From an uncultured Ruminococcus sp. (GTDB lineage: Bacteria; Bacillota; Clostridia; Oscillospirales; Acutalibacteraceae), in NCBI GenBank assembly GCA_902774325.1, contig CACYIC010000004.1:1-64000 (forward strand): a DNA stretch of 64,000 nt. The letters run 5' to 3'. Each line of letters opens with the position of its first letter. The stretch's first letter is position 1. The translations under genes and the position numbers were made by a program. Under the pieces are notes generated by a model, which saw nothing but the letters and a program-made list of their open reading frames with translations, was not told where the DNA came from and ran no database searches. Shown here piece by piece: positions 49,476-58,304 of this stretch.

Positions 49476-50702
49476 ATGACAAAGGTTGAAAACACTATAT
49501 TTGACTTTATCAAAAAGCATCTCTCGGTGATCCTTTTCCTTGCTGTTACCGCGCTGGGTATATTGATGCGCGTCCCTGGGCTGGATTTCGAGAGCGTGGA
49601 TTATCAGGCGTTCCTCAATCCGTGGTGGGACACTATCCGGGCTAACGGCGCGAACGGACTCTCGCAGCAGGTCGGCAACTACAATATTCCCTATCAAATA
49701 CTGACCTATCTGCTGACCCTGCTGCCGTTCAAGGCTCTTCACGCCTACAAATTCGTATCGATCATCTTTGACTACGCGCTGGCGATCAGCGCGGGCTTGA
49801 TCGCTTTTGAGCTGACAGGAAGGAAAAAGCTTTTCGTTCCCGTGCTGACATATTCTATCGTCCTCTGCTCATTGGCGGTGGTATTCAATTCCGCGTTCTG
49901 GGCTCAGTGCGACTCGATTTATGTTTCGTTCATCCTGCTGGCGATCTACTTTTGCATGAGGAACAAAAACATCCTCTGCTTTGTAATGCTCGGTCTTTCG
50001 CTGGCTTTCAAGCTCCAGGTCGTCTTTATTATTCCCGCCTTTTTGTACTACTACGTCTCGACCAGGAAGATCTCCTTCCTGCACTTCCTCATCATTCCGG
50101 CGGTGGATATCCTGCTCTGCGCTCCCGCACTGCTTTTCGGAAGAAGCTTCGCGGATATCTTCCTGATCTATTTCCAGCAGACCGATTACGGTCACGCGAT
50201 CACAATGAATTACCCGAACATCTACGCGCTTCTGTGTCAGGATTCAGCGGAGGGCGATTACTATTTACTGAAGCCGCTCACGATCTTTCTGACGTTTTCG
50301 GTGCTCGGAGTCGTGCTCGCGGTCGTCTTTAAAAAGGGTTACGACCTGAGCGACCCCGAAAAATTCCTCCTGACCTCGATTTGGACGTCCTTTACCTGTT
50401 TGATGTTCCTCAGCTCCATGCACGAGAGATACAGCTATCTGCTCGACGTCCTGCTGATCGTCTACGCCGTCATTTTCAAAAAGCGTTTCTTTGTCGCGGC
50501 GGCGGCGAACCTCATCAGTCTCAGAGGCTACGGCAACTTCATGTTTTCGGGCGCGATAGATCTGCGGCTCACCGCGGTTTTTAATATCGGGCTTTACGCG
50601 TATATCACCTGGATCTATCTCAGGGATATCTTGGCAAGCGGCGGAACAAAAGACGGAGAAAACAAAATCAAGGGAGAAAAACCCGGGAAGGTGCGCGCAT
50701 GA
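49476..50702 (+). CDS. Gpi18-like membrane glycosyltransferase, copy 1
   Basis: A 408-aa polytopic membrane protein with about ten hydrophobic segments and conserved loops shared with GT-C mannosyltransferase-like proteins (COG5542). It has an acidic pair after the first membrane segment (FESVDYQAFLNPWW), AFWAQCDSIYVSFILL, and SSMHERYSYLLDVLLI. Such enzymes use lipid-linked sugars outside the cytoplasm. The next gene is a clear paralogue and overlaps it by 4 nt, so the two are co-translated and may share a cell-surface glycan substrate. Confidence 0.78.
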   Translation: MTKVENTIFDFIKKHLSVILFLAVTALGILMRVPGLDFESVDYQAFLNPWWDTIRANGANGLSQQVGNYNIPYQILTYLLTLLPFKALHAYKFVSIIFDYALAISAGLIAFELTGRKKLFVPVLTYSIVLCSLAVVFNSAFWAQCDSIYVSFILLAIYFCMRNKNILCFVMLGLSLAFKLQVVFIIPAFLYYYVSTRKISFLHFLIIPAVDILLCAPALLFGRSFADIFLIYFQQTDYGHAITMNYPNIYALLCQDSAEGDYYLLKPLTIFLTFSVLGVVLAVVFKKGYDLSDPEKFLLTSIWTSFTCLMFLSSMHERYSYLLDVLLIVYAVIFKKRFFVAAAANLISLRGYGNFMFSGAIDLRLTAVFNIGLYAYITWIYLRDILASGGTKDGENKIKGEKPGKVRA

Positions 50703-52135
50703 CAAGGATAGAACAAAAGCTAATAGACTTTATTACGCGGTTTTTTCCGCTGATCCTGCTGGTCGTGGTTTCGGTGATCGGCGCGCTGCTCAGAATACAG
50801 GGAATGAGCTTTCAGAGCATGGATTATCACTACTATCTTCACCCATGGTGGGAGACCATCAAGGCGCAGGGCTGGCAGGGACTCTCAACGCAGGTCGGCA
50901 ATTACAATATCCCCTACCAGATCATCATTCTGCTGATGTCCATGCTGCCGATCGAGCCGCTTGAGGCATACAAGGTGCTCTCCATCATCTTTGATTACGG
51001 CTTGGCTTTCTCGGCGGGACTATTGGTCTATCAGTTCATAAATAAACGGAATTTTCTCGCGCCCGTCATCACCTATTCGCTGGTGCTCTGCTCTCTGACC
51101 GTGGTGTTCAATTCGTCCTTCTGGTCGCAGTGCGACTCGATGTACGTCACCTTTATCCTGCTCTCGATATATTTCCTATTCAGAAATAAGCATATCATCT
51201 GCTTCGTGATGCTCGGCGTCGCCTTTGCGCTCAAGCTGCAATTCGTCTTTATTTTGCCGGCATTCATCTACTATTACCTGAGCACAAAAAAAATATCGAT
51301 CCTGCATTTTCTGATAATCCCGGCGGTCGATATCCTGCTCTGTCTGCCGGCGGTGTTCTTCGGACGGCCGTTCTATGAGATCTTCACGATCTACATTAAC
51401 CAAACCACGTCGCACCCCGAGATGGTGCTCAACCTTCCGAACCTTTACAACTTCTTCCTGGTTCAGTATAAGGACGGAGATTTTGAGCTGTTCAGCCGCT
51501 TCGCGGTATTCTTTACCTTCGCCGTGCTCGGTGTGATGGCGGGACTTATATTAGGAAAGCGGTACGACCTGAAGGACGGCAGAAAATTCCTGCTGACCGC
51601 CTGCTGGGCGTCGTTCACCTGCATAATGCTGCTGCCCGCGATGCATGAGCGCTACGGATACCTGACCGATATCCTGCTCATTATATACGCGGTGATCTAC
51701 AAAAAGAATATCCTTCCGGCGGTCGTATGCAACCTGGTGAGCCTGTACTGCTACAGCGAATACCTTTTTAGCAACACCATTAACATCCGCTTCGCGAGCT
51801 ATTTCTATATCGGGTTCTACCTGTACTTTACTTGGATATATATAAAGGATATTCTGGGACTCGACAGCCCCCGTTCCCGCAAAAAGCATTCCGGGAAAAA
51901 ATCACAAAACAGAAGATCAACCAAAACCGCGCCTGACGAACAACCGTCGGGCGCGGTCTTTCAGTGCGCCCGACAGCGTTCAAAGAAGCGCCGCAGGACG
52001 TTCTCTCCCTCCTGTCCAAACGAACCAAAAGCGGAATGCCTCATCCATGATAAGTCCCCTTTAAAAACAAAAAGGCTGACCCGAAAAGTCAGCCTCAGTT
52101 TTATTTATCCAAATGCTTGGTTCCGATCTTTCTGA
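50699..52135 (+). CDS. Gpi18-like membrane glycosyltransferase, copy 2, with anomalous C-terminal extension
   Basis: A 478-aa paralogue of the preceding protein (MRVPGL/LRIQGM, NPWWDTI/HPWWETI, SFWSQCDSMYVTFILL, AMHERYGYLTDILLI). Homology ends at about residue 395. The last 80 residues are Lys/Arg-rich, run through a 13-bp terminator-like hairpin (51926-51957) and a second terminator, and finish inside antisense accA. A 1-nt insertion in the A6 run at 51896-51901 would give a stop at 51934-51936, just at the hairpin. I therefore suspect a frameshift or a sequencing error. Confidence 0.72.
   Translation: MTRIEQKLIDFITRFFPLILLVVVSVIGALLRIQGMSFQSMDYHYYLHPWWETIKAQGWQGLSTQVGNYNIPYQIIILLMSMLPIEPLEAYKVLSIIFDYGLAFSAGLLVYQFINKRNFLAPVITYSLVLCSLTVVFNSSFWSQCDSMYVTFILLSIYFLFRNKHIICFVMLGVAFALKLQFVFILPAFIYYYLSTKKISILHFLIIPAVDILLCLPAVFFGRPFYEIFTIYINQTTSHPEMVLNLPNLYNFFLVQYKDGDFELFSRFAVFFTFAVLGVMAGLILGKRYDLKDGRKFLLTACWASFTCIMLLPAMHERYGYLTDILLIIYAVIYKKNILPAVVCNLVSLYCYSEYLFSNTINIRFASYFYIGFYLYFTWIYIKDILGLDSPRSRKKHSGKKSQNRRSTKTAPDEQPSGAVFQCARQRSKKRRRTFSPSCPNEPKAECLIHDKSPLKTKRLTRKVSLSFIYPNAWFRSF
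51926..51961 (+). terminator. Terminator-like hairpin inside the copy-2 reading frame
   Basis: ACCGCGCCTGACG (51926-51938) pairs with CGTCGGGCGCGGT (51945-51957), 13 bp with one G-U pair, followed by CTTT. It is probably the natural terminator of the glycosyltransferase pair. Confidence 0.65.
52064..52099 (-). terminator. Terminator of the fatty-acid operon
   Basis: AGGCTGAC (52073-52080) pairs with GTCAGCCT (52088-52095). On the minus strand it is followed by a T-rich TTTTTGTTTTT tract, directly after the accA stop. Confidence 0.8.
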
Positions 52136-52898
52136 AACGGTTGTAGCGGTTATCGAGAAGCTCCTCGGTTGTAAGCGCGAGGTTCTTCTCAAAGGTTCTC
52201 GCGACCAGAAGCTTTAAGCTCTCAAACATCGCCGCGTCCTCAGCCTTGGGCTGACGGATGATACGCTCGATGACCTGGAGCTCAAAGAGATCCTGCGCGG
52301 TCATTTTAAGCGCTGCCGCCGCCTGAGGCGCCTTCGAGCTGTCCTTCCAAAGGATCGAGGCGCAGCCCTCGGGAGAGATCACGGAATATACGGAATTTTC
52401 AAACATCCAAACCTCGTCCGCGACCGCGAGAGCGAGCGCGCCGCCGCTGCCGCCTTCTCCGATAAGTATCGAGAGAACGGGGGTCTTGAGCGTCATCATC
52501 TCCATAAGGTTTTCGGCTATCGCCAGACCCTGTCCGCGCTCCTCGGCGCCGATCCCGGGATAGGCGCCGCTGGTGTCGACCAGACAAAGCACGGGACGGC
52601 GGAACTTTTCAGCCTGCTTCATCAGTCTGAGCGCCTTGCGGTAGCCCTCGGGATGAGCCTGACCGAAGTTTCGGTCCATGCGCTCCTTGGTATTCCTTCC
52701 CTTTTCGATACCGATGACGGTGATCGGCATATCGTAGAGCATTCCGATGCCGCCCACGATCGCGTGGTCGTCAGAAAAGCGGCGGTCGCCGTGGAGCTCT
52801 ACGAAGCTTTCGCCGAAGATGTGCGCGATATAGTCGACGGCTGTGAGCTTTTTTGAGTCCCGCGCCGCCATTACCTTTTCATAAGGGGTCATAGCCAT
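52101..52898 (-). CDS. accA: Acetyl-CoA carboxylase carboxyltransferase subunit alpha
   Basis: A 265-aa subunit that with AccD transfers the carboxyl group from biotin to acetyl-CoA, giving malonyl-CoA. Typical segments are FVELHGDRRFSDDHAIVGGI, DTSGAYPGIGAEERGQGLAI and LIGEGGSGGALALAVAD. It lacks the N-terminal extension of enterobacterial AccA, as in many Clostridia. Its ATG shares one base with the accD stop (TAATG), indicating translational coupling. It is last in the operon. Confidence 0.95.
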   Translation of the reverse strand: MAMTPYEKVMAARDSKKLTAVDYIAHIFGESFVELHGDRRFSDDHAIVGGIGMLYDMPITVIGIEKGRNTKERMDRNFGQAHPEGYRKALRLMKQAEKFRRPVLCLVDTSGAYPGIGAEERGQGLAIAENLMEMMTLKTPVLSILIGEGGSGGALALAVADEVWMFENSVYSVISPEGCASILWKDSSKAPQAAAALKMTAQDLFELQVIERIIRQPKAEDAAMFESLKLLVARTFEKNLALTTEELLDNRYNRFRKIGTKHLDK

Positions 52899-53752
52899 TA
52901 TCTCTCACCTCCGCAGCCGTGCATTTTAAGAAGCTTTACAACGGTGGATTTCAGCGCGCTGCGGGGCACGACAGCGTCGATAAAGCCCTTTTGCAGCACA
53001 AATTCCGAGGTCTGGAAATCCTTGGGAAGCTTTTGTCTCATCGTCTGCTCGATGACCCTCGGGCCCGCAAAGGCGACAAGGGTATTCGGCTCCGCCAGAA
53101 TGATATCGCCCTCCATTGCGAACGAGGCGGTGACTCCGCCCGTTGTGGGATCGGTGAGGATGGTGATATAGAGAAGTCCCGCGTCGCTGTGGCGCTTCAC
53201 CGCGCCCGAGGTCTTTGCCATCTGCATCAGCGACAGGATGCCCTCCTGCATTCTCGCGCCGCCCGAAACCGTGCAAACTACGATCGGAAGCGCGTGAGCG
53301 GTGGCGTATTCAAAGGCGCGGGTGATCTTTTCGCCCGTTACCGTTCCCATGCTGCCCATCATAAAGTCGGGATCCATAACGCAGATAACGGTCTTTATCC
53401 CGCCCATTGTGCACTCTCCGCAGGTTACGGATTCGTTCGCGTTCTGCCTTGCCTTCTCAAGCTTTTTGTCATAGCCCGGAAAATCGAGGATATTGGAGCT
53501 TGTCAGATCGGCGTCATGCTCGACAAAGCTGCTTCTGTCGGCAAGCAGCTCAAGCCTCTGCTTCGCGCTGAGGCGGAAATGATGGTCGCAGTGGGTGCAG
53601 ACGTGAAGATTTTCCTCCATATCCGTGGTCAGCAAAAGCGCGTTGCACTTGGGGCACTTCACCCACATTTCCTCAGGGATAAAGGGCTTGTTGACCTTAT
53701 CCGGAGAGGATTCAAGCTCATTTTTGGGTTTTACAAACGAAAATAAATCCAT
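52898..53752 (-). CDS. accD: Acetyl-CoA carboxylase carboxyltransferase subunit beta
   Basis: A 284-aa subunit with the N-terminal Cys4 zinc finger (CPKCNALLL ... CTHCDHHF) that is the hallmark of bacterial AccD, and the crotonase-like core (TVSGGARMQEGILSLMQMAK, LTDPTTGGVTASFAMEGDII). It is coupled to accA. The start MDLFSFVKPKNE is typical. Confidence 0.95.
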   Translation of the reverse strand: MDLFSFVKPKNELESSPDKVNKPFIPEEMWVKCPKCNALLLTTDMEENLHVCTHCDHHFRLSAKQRLELLADRSSFVEHDADLTSSNILDFPGYDKKLEKARQNANESVTCGECTMGGIKTVICVMDPDFMMGSMGTVTGEKITRAFEYATAHALPIVVCTVSGGARMQEGILSLMQMAKTSGAVKRHSDAGLLYITILTDPTTGGVTASFAMEGDIILAEPNTLVAFAGPRVIEQTMRQKLPKDFQTSEFVLQKGFIDAVVPRSALKSTVVKLLKMHGCGGER

Positions 53753-53781
53753 AATACCGCTCCGTTTAATTCAGAAGATAA

Positions 53782-55140
53782 TTATTTGTCTTTATTTGCG
53801 CGGCGCTCCTCAAAGCCCTGCATGAAATCGGTGGTATATTCTCCGCTGACAAACTGCTCGTCGGAAAGGATCTCGGCGAGGATGTCGCGGTTTATGTCTA
53901 TCCCGTCGATGGTGAGCTCGGAGAGCGCCATCTTCATCTTGCGGATAGCCTCGGCGCGGCTGCGCGCCTGAACTATCAGCTTGCCTATCATTGAATCGTA
54001 GTAGGGCGGGACAAAATAATCCTGGTATATCGCCGTATCAAAACGCACGAACGAGCCTCCGGGAGTATGCAGGCGCTTGATCCTTCCGCAGCTCGGACGG
54101 AAATTCTTTTCGGGATTCTCGGCGTTGATCCTGCATTCGATGACGTTTCCGTGAGTGAAGATGCTGTCCTGGGTGCGGGTGAGCTTAGCGCCCGCAGCGA
54201 TGCGTATCTGCCACTGGACGATGTCAAGTCCGGTCACCATCTCGGTGACGCCGTGCTCGACCTGAAGGCGGGTATTCATCTCCATAAAATAGAAATTGTT
54301 TGACTTATCGAGCAGGAATTCGACCGTACCGGCGTTTACGTAATGAACAGCCTTTGCCGCCTTGACCGCCGCGATCATCATCTGCTTGCGGGTCTTTTCG
54401 TCAAGCGCGGGACTGGGGCTTTCCTCGATCATCTTCTGGTTCTTGCGCTGGACAGAGCACTCACGCTCGCCCAGGCAAACGATATTGTCGTATTTATCGC
54501 AGAGAAGCTGCATCTCGATATGCTTTACCGGAAAGATGAATTTCTCGAGGTAGCAGGCTCCGTCTCCGAACGCCGCCTTAGCCTCGGATGAAGCCGAAAG
54601 GAAGGCGTCGTCAAACTGCTCTATGAAATCCACGCGGCGTATGCCCTTGCCGCCGCCGCCCGAGCGCGCCTTTATCAGAAGCGGGAAACCGATACGCTCG
54701 GCCTCCCTGCGCGCGAGCTCAAGATCCTCTACGACGTCGCAGCCGGGGGTAACCGGTACGCCCGCGGCGCGCATGGTCTTTCTGGCGTTGTCCTTGTCGC
54801 CGAGCATGGCGACCATAGAGGAGGTGGGACCTATAAAATTGATATTGCACTGCTCGCAGAGAGAAATGAACTTGGCGTTCTCGCTGAGCAGTCCGTAGCC
54901 CGGGTGTATCGCCTGAGCACCGCTCTCGACCGCAACGGTGAGAATGGCGGGGATATTGAGGTAGCTGTCCGCCACCCTGTTGCCGCCCACGCAGTAGCTC
55001 TCGTCGGCGAGCTGGACGTGCATGGCGTCCTTGTCAGCCTCGGAGTAAATGGCGACTGTTGAAATACCCATCTCACGGCAGGCGCGGATAATGCGCACCG
55101 CGATCTCGCCGCGATTGGCTATCAGAATTTTAGAAAACAT
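53782..55140 (-). CDS. accC: Biotin carboxylase
   Basis: A 452-aa ATP-grasp enzyme that carboxylates biotin on AccB. It shows the N-terminal MFSKILIANRGEIAVRIIRA, the glycine-rich ATP loop (KARSGGGGKGIRRV) and EMNTRLQVEHGVTE. The GTG at 55149 is in frame, but family members begin at MFxKILIANRGE, so ATG 55140 is chosen; neither has a strong ribosome binding site. Four TTTGAGC-like heptads lie just upstream. Confidence 0.95.
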   Translation of the reverse strand: MFSKILIANRGEIAVRIIRACREMGISTVAIYSEADKDAMHVQLADESYCVGGNRVADSYLNIPAILTVAVESGAQAIHPGYGLLSENAKFISLCEQCNINFIGPTSSMVAMLGDKDNARKTMRAAGVPVTPGCDVVEDLELARREAERIGFPLLIKARSGGGGKGIRRVDFIEQFDDAFLSASSEAKAAFGDGACYLEKFIFPVKHIEMQLLCDKYDNIVCLGERECSVQRKNQKMIEESPSPALDEKTRKQMMIAAVKAAKAVHYVNAGTVEFLLDKSNNFYFMEMNTRLQVEHGVTEMVTGLDIVQWQIRIAAGAKLTRTQDSIFTHGNVIECRINAENPEKNFRPSCGRIKRLHTPGGSFVRFDTAIYQDYFVPPYYDSMIGKLIVQARSRAEAIRKMKMALSELTIDGIDINRDILAEILSDEQFVSGEYTTDFMQGFEERRANKDK

Positions 55141-55159
55141 GATTATCACATCCGAATAG

Positions 55160-55187
55160 GCTCAAAGCTCATGGCTCAAAGCGCAAA
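55160..55187 (-). repeat. Four heptad repeats upstream of accC
   Basis: Plus-strand units are GCTCAAA, GCTCATG, GCTCAAA and GCGCAAA (TTTGAGC type on the coding strand), 20-47 nt before the accC start. The same motif occurs in four units before pflB at 14059-14086. Confidence 0.6.
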
Positions 55188-55211
55188 TTTGTTTTGGTTG
55201 CTCTCATAGTA

Positions 55212-55634
55212 TCAGCTCTTGTTTTCCACCAGAGCGAAGCTGAGCTCGGCGCTTACGCAGAGCTTGCCGTCAACATATCCCTTCGCGTCGATGAAGTAGA
55301 AGGGACCTCTGTTTTTGGTGAGGGTGCAGACGCTTTCGAGGGTATCGCCCGGCTTTACGGGATTCTTGAACTTGACGTTGTTCATCTTTGTGAAGTAGGG
55401 AGTGCAGTCCCTGACCTTGTCGGCAAGCAGACAGCAGCTCGCCTGACCCATCATCTCGCAGAGGATGACGCCCGGAACGACGGGATTGCCGGGAAAATGA
55501 CCCTGCAAAAAGAATTCGTCGCCCTTTATGGTATATTTGCCCTTGGCGGTGACCTCGTCTACCACCTCGGATTCCTCGACCAGCAGCATATTATCGCGGT
55601 GAGGTAATATCTTTTTGATTTCTTCCTGATTCAT
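55212..55634 (-). CDS. fabZ: 3-hydroxyacyl-ACP dehydratase
   Basis: A 140-aa hotdog-fold enzyme of the elongation cycle. The catalytic histidine and glutamate lie in LQGHFPGNPVVPGVILCEMM, as usual for FabZ. It stands between accB and accC, a common Clostridia order. Confidence 0.95.
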   Translation of the reverse strand: MNQEEIKKILPHRDNMLLVEESEVVDEVTAKGKYTIKGDEFFLQGHFPGNPVVPGVILCEMMGQASCCLLADKVRDCTPYFTKMNNVKFKNPVKPGDTLESVCTLTKNRGPFYFIDAKGYVDGKLCVSAELSFALVENKS

Positions 55635-55646
55635 TACAGCCTCCGC

Positions 55647-56099
55647 TTATCTGATCGCGAACAGGGGCTGACCGTACTCGACCAGCTCGGCGTTATTCGC
55701 GAGCACGGCGGTGATCTCGCCGTCCTCCTCAGCCTGGATCTCGTTCATGCACTTCATCGCCTCTATGATGCAGACGACGTCGCCCTTCTTTACCCTTTTG
55801 CCCACGCAGACGTAGGGATCGCTCTCTGGCGAGGGAGCGGCGTAGAAAACACCGACGATCGGAGCGTTGATGGTCTTGCCGTTTTCTGCGGGAGCGGCGG
55901 CTTCCGTCGCGGGAGCCGAAGCCGATACCGCGGGCGCGGTCTGAGCCGAAGCGGGAACCGCGGCGGTCACACAGGGAACAACGCCTTCAACGGTCTTGTC
56001 AAAGCGCATGGAGTCTGTTTCGTCGCAGAGCTCCATGACGGTGAGGGAGCTGTCCTCAAATACTTTTATATATTCCTTCAGGGTTTCAATATCAATCAT
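55647..56099 (-). CDS. accB: Biotin carboxyl carrier protein
   Basis: A 150-aa protein. The N-terminal helix region, an Ala/Pro-rich linker (residues about 50-75) and the biotinyl domain with its acceptor lysine in IEAMKCMNEIQAEEDGEI are all seen. It carries carboxybiotin between AccC and AccA/D. It lies 12 bp after fabF. Confidence 0.95.
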   Translation of the reverse strand: MIDIETLKEYIKVFEDSSLTVMELCDETDSMRFDKTVEGVVPCVTAAVPASAQTAPAVSASAPATEAAAPAENGKTINAPIVGVFYAAPSPESDPYVCVGKRVKKGDVVCIIEAMKCMNEIQAEEDGEITAVLANNAELVEYGQPLFAIR

Positions 56100-56111
56100 C
56101 GTATTCCTCCG

Positions 56112-57341
56112 TTAAACTTTCTTGAACACCACGCAGGCGTCGTGGCCGCCGAAGCCCAGGTTTGTCGAGGCGGCGACGTCGATATCGCGCTTTACCGCCT
56201 TGTTTGGGGTGTAGTTGAGATCGAGTCCCTCGTCCGGCTCGTCGAGGTTGATCGTCGGCGGGATGACGCCGGTTTCGATAGCCTTGACAGCCGCGATAGC
56301 TTCGATCGCGCCCGTTGCTCCCAGACAGTGACCCGTCATTGATTTGGTGGAGCTGATATTCGCGTCATAAGCCCTCTCTCCGAGAGCCTTCTTTATAGCC
56401 ATGGTCTCGGTGAGATCGTTGAGATGCGTGCTCGTTCCGTGGGCGTTGATGTAGACTGCGGCGTCGTCCGCAACCCTCGCCTCTTCAAAGGCGATCTCGA
56501 TAGCTCTCGCGAGTCCCGCGCCCTCGGGGTCGGGGGCGGTGACATGGTGAGCGTCACAGGTGTTGCCGTAGCCCGCAAACTCGGCGTAGATCTTTGCGCC
56601 GCGAGCCTTTGCGTGCTCGTACTCCTCAAGGATAAGGACGCCGGCGCCCTCGCCCATTACAAAGCCGTCGCGATCCTTGTCAAAGGGACGGGACGCGCGT
56701 TTGGGGTCGGGGTTTGTGGAAAGCGCTTTCATATTCTGGAAGCCCGCGATAGTGAGCGGAGCCACAACAGCTTCCGCGCCGCCCGCGATCACAGCGTCGG
56801 CATAGCCGTCCTTGACCGCGTGGAAAGCCTCTCCGATCGAGTTTGTGCCCGTCGCGCAGGCGCTCATGACCGAGAGCGTTACGCCCTTGGCGTTAAAGCG
56901 GATAGCCGCGTTTCCGGTGGCGATATTTCCTATCATCATCGGGATGAAGAAGGGGCTGACCTTGCGCGGACCTCCCCGGTCGAGCGCGAGGGTGTTGTTG
57001 ACAAAGGTATAGAGTCCGCCGATTCCCGCGCCGATATATACTCCGAAGCGGTTCTCGTCGATCTTTCCCATGATACCGCTGTCGTCTACAGCCTGCTGAG
57101 CCGCAGCCAGCGCGTACTGACAGTAGAGATCCAGCTTCTTGGCTTCTCTCTTTTCAAAATACTTCTCGGGTTCAAAATCCTTGACCGTACCCGCGATATG
57201 TACCTTTAACTCCGAAGTATCGAACGCGGTGATCTCCTCGATGCCGCACACGCCGTCGATCATATTCCGCCACATGGTCGGCACGTCGTTTCCGACGGGG
57301 CTGACGGCGCCCATGCCTGTAACTACTACTCTTCTGCTCAT
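56112..57341 (-). CDS. fabF: 3-oxoacyl-ACP synthase II
   Basis: A 409-aa condensing enzyme with the Cys-His-His triad in MSACATGTNSIGEA, INAHGTSTHLND and KSMTGHCLGATGAIEA. It extends acyl-ACP with malonyl-ACP. It starts 10 bp after fabG. No second elongation synthase and no FabH is present in the cluster. Confidence 0.96.
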   Translation of the reverse strand: MSRRVVVTGMGAVSPVGNDVPTMWRNMIDGVCGIEEITAFDTSELKVHIAGTVKDFEPEKYFEKREAKKLDLYCQYALAAAQQAVDDSGIMGKIDENRFGVYIGAGIGGLYTFVNNTLALDRGGPRKVSPFFIPMMIGNIATGNAAIRFNAKGVTLSVMSACATGTNSIGEAFHAVKDGYADAVIAGGAEAVVAPLTIAGFQNMKALSTNPDPKRASRPFDKDRDGFVMGEGAGVLILEEYEHAKARGAKIYAEFAGYGNTCDAHHVTAPDPEGAGLARAIEIAFEEARVADDAAVYINAHGTSTHLNDLTETMAIKKALGERAYDANISSTKSMTGHCLGATGAIEAIAAVKAIETGVIPPTINLDEPDEGLDLNYTPNKAVKRDIDVAASTNLGFGGHDACVVFKKV

Positions 57342-57351
57342 GGGAGCCTCC

Positions 57352-58095
57352 TTAAATCGCGAGTCCGCCGTCTACGCGGATGACCTCGCCCGTAACGTAA
57401 GCCGCGTCGTCGCTGCACAGGAATGCGACAACATTCGCGACGTCCTCGGGAGTTCCGATCCTCTTTGCGGGGATCTGTGCCTGCATACTCTCCTTGACCT
57501 TGTCGGAGAGGGCGTTTGTCATATCGGTACCGATATATCCGGGAGCTACCGCGTTGACGGTCACGCCTCTGCCGGCGAGCTCACGCGCGACGGATTTGGT
57601 CAGCCCGATGATCCCCGCCTTTGAAGCGGAGTAATTAGCCTGACCCGCGTTGCCGATAAGACCTACGATCGAGGAGGTGCTGACTATCCTGCCGGCGCGC
57701 TTCTTCATGAAGTGCTTGTAGGTGTGCTTGATCATATTGAAGGTGCCCTTGAGATTTACGCCGATGACCGCGTCAAAATCCTTTTCTTCCATGTTGAGCA
57801 CCAGCTTGTCGCGGGTGATCCCCGCGTTATTGATAAGAAAATCTATGCCGCCGAATTCCCCGATGACCTTGTCGACGACCTCCTTGGAGGCGTCAAAATC
57901 GGAAACATCGCAGAAATACTGCTCTACCTTGGTTCCGTACTGCTCGAGCTTTTCCTTTGCCGCCTTGCCCTCGTCCTCATTTCCGACGTATAGAATGGCG
58001 ATATTCGCGCCGCCCTGAGCCAGCTTTTCGGCGATCGCGAGTCCGATCCCGCGCGAGCCGCCCGTTATAACGGCAGTCTTGTTTTCAAACTTCAT
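57352..58095 (-). CDS. fabG: 3-oxoacyl-ACP reductase
   Basis: A 247-aa short-chain dehydrogenase. NADPH-binding GGSRGIGLAIAEKL, the NNAG motif in DFLINNAGITRD, catalytic Ser in STSSIVGLIG and Tyr/Lys in YSASKAGIIG are present. Standard FabG length. Confidence 0.95.
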   Translation of the reverse strand: MKFENKTAVITGGSRGIGLAIAEKLAQGGANIAILYVGNEDEGKAAKEKLEQYGTKVEQYFCDVSDFDASKEVVDKVIGEFGGIDFLINNAGITRDKLVLNMEEKDFDAVIGVNLKGTFNMIKHTYKHFMKKRAGRIVSTSSIVGLIGNAGQANYSASKAGIIGLTKSVARELAGRGVTVNAVAPGYIGTDMTNALSDKVKESMQAQIPAKRIGTPEDVANVVAFLCSDDAAYVTGEVIRVDGGLAI

Positions 58096-58227
58096 TTATG
58101 TACCTCCTGATCCTGTTGGCGTTTGCCGACGGTTTTTTATAAGCACTTGTCAAAGCGTATGCGCGATCCGCAAAAGCAGGAAGCGCGCGCCGTCAACTCT
58201 CAAACTGCAAATCCAAATATTTTAACG

Positions 58228-58261
58228 GCGCCTCTGAATATTCATCGTTGTTCAGAGGTGC
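58228..58261. other. Hairpin in the fabD-fabG gap
   Basis: GCGCCTCTGAA (58228-58238) pairs with TTCAGAGGTGC (58251-58261), one G-U pair. It lies within the 209-bp gap where some related operons carry acpP; no ACP gene is present here. It may lower expression downstream or mark a processing site. Confidence 0.5.
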
Positions 58262-58304
58262 GGATTACGGATATTGTATAAAAATCTGTGGCTATGGGCA
58301 GCAA

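Noticed and set aside
47280..49742. 820-codon open frame on the minus strand
   Set aside because: It is antisense to the aminotransferase, trpS and the start of the glycosyltransferase gene, which have clear motifs. The frame stays open because of GC-rich codon bias and encodes no recognisable domain.
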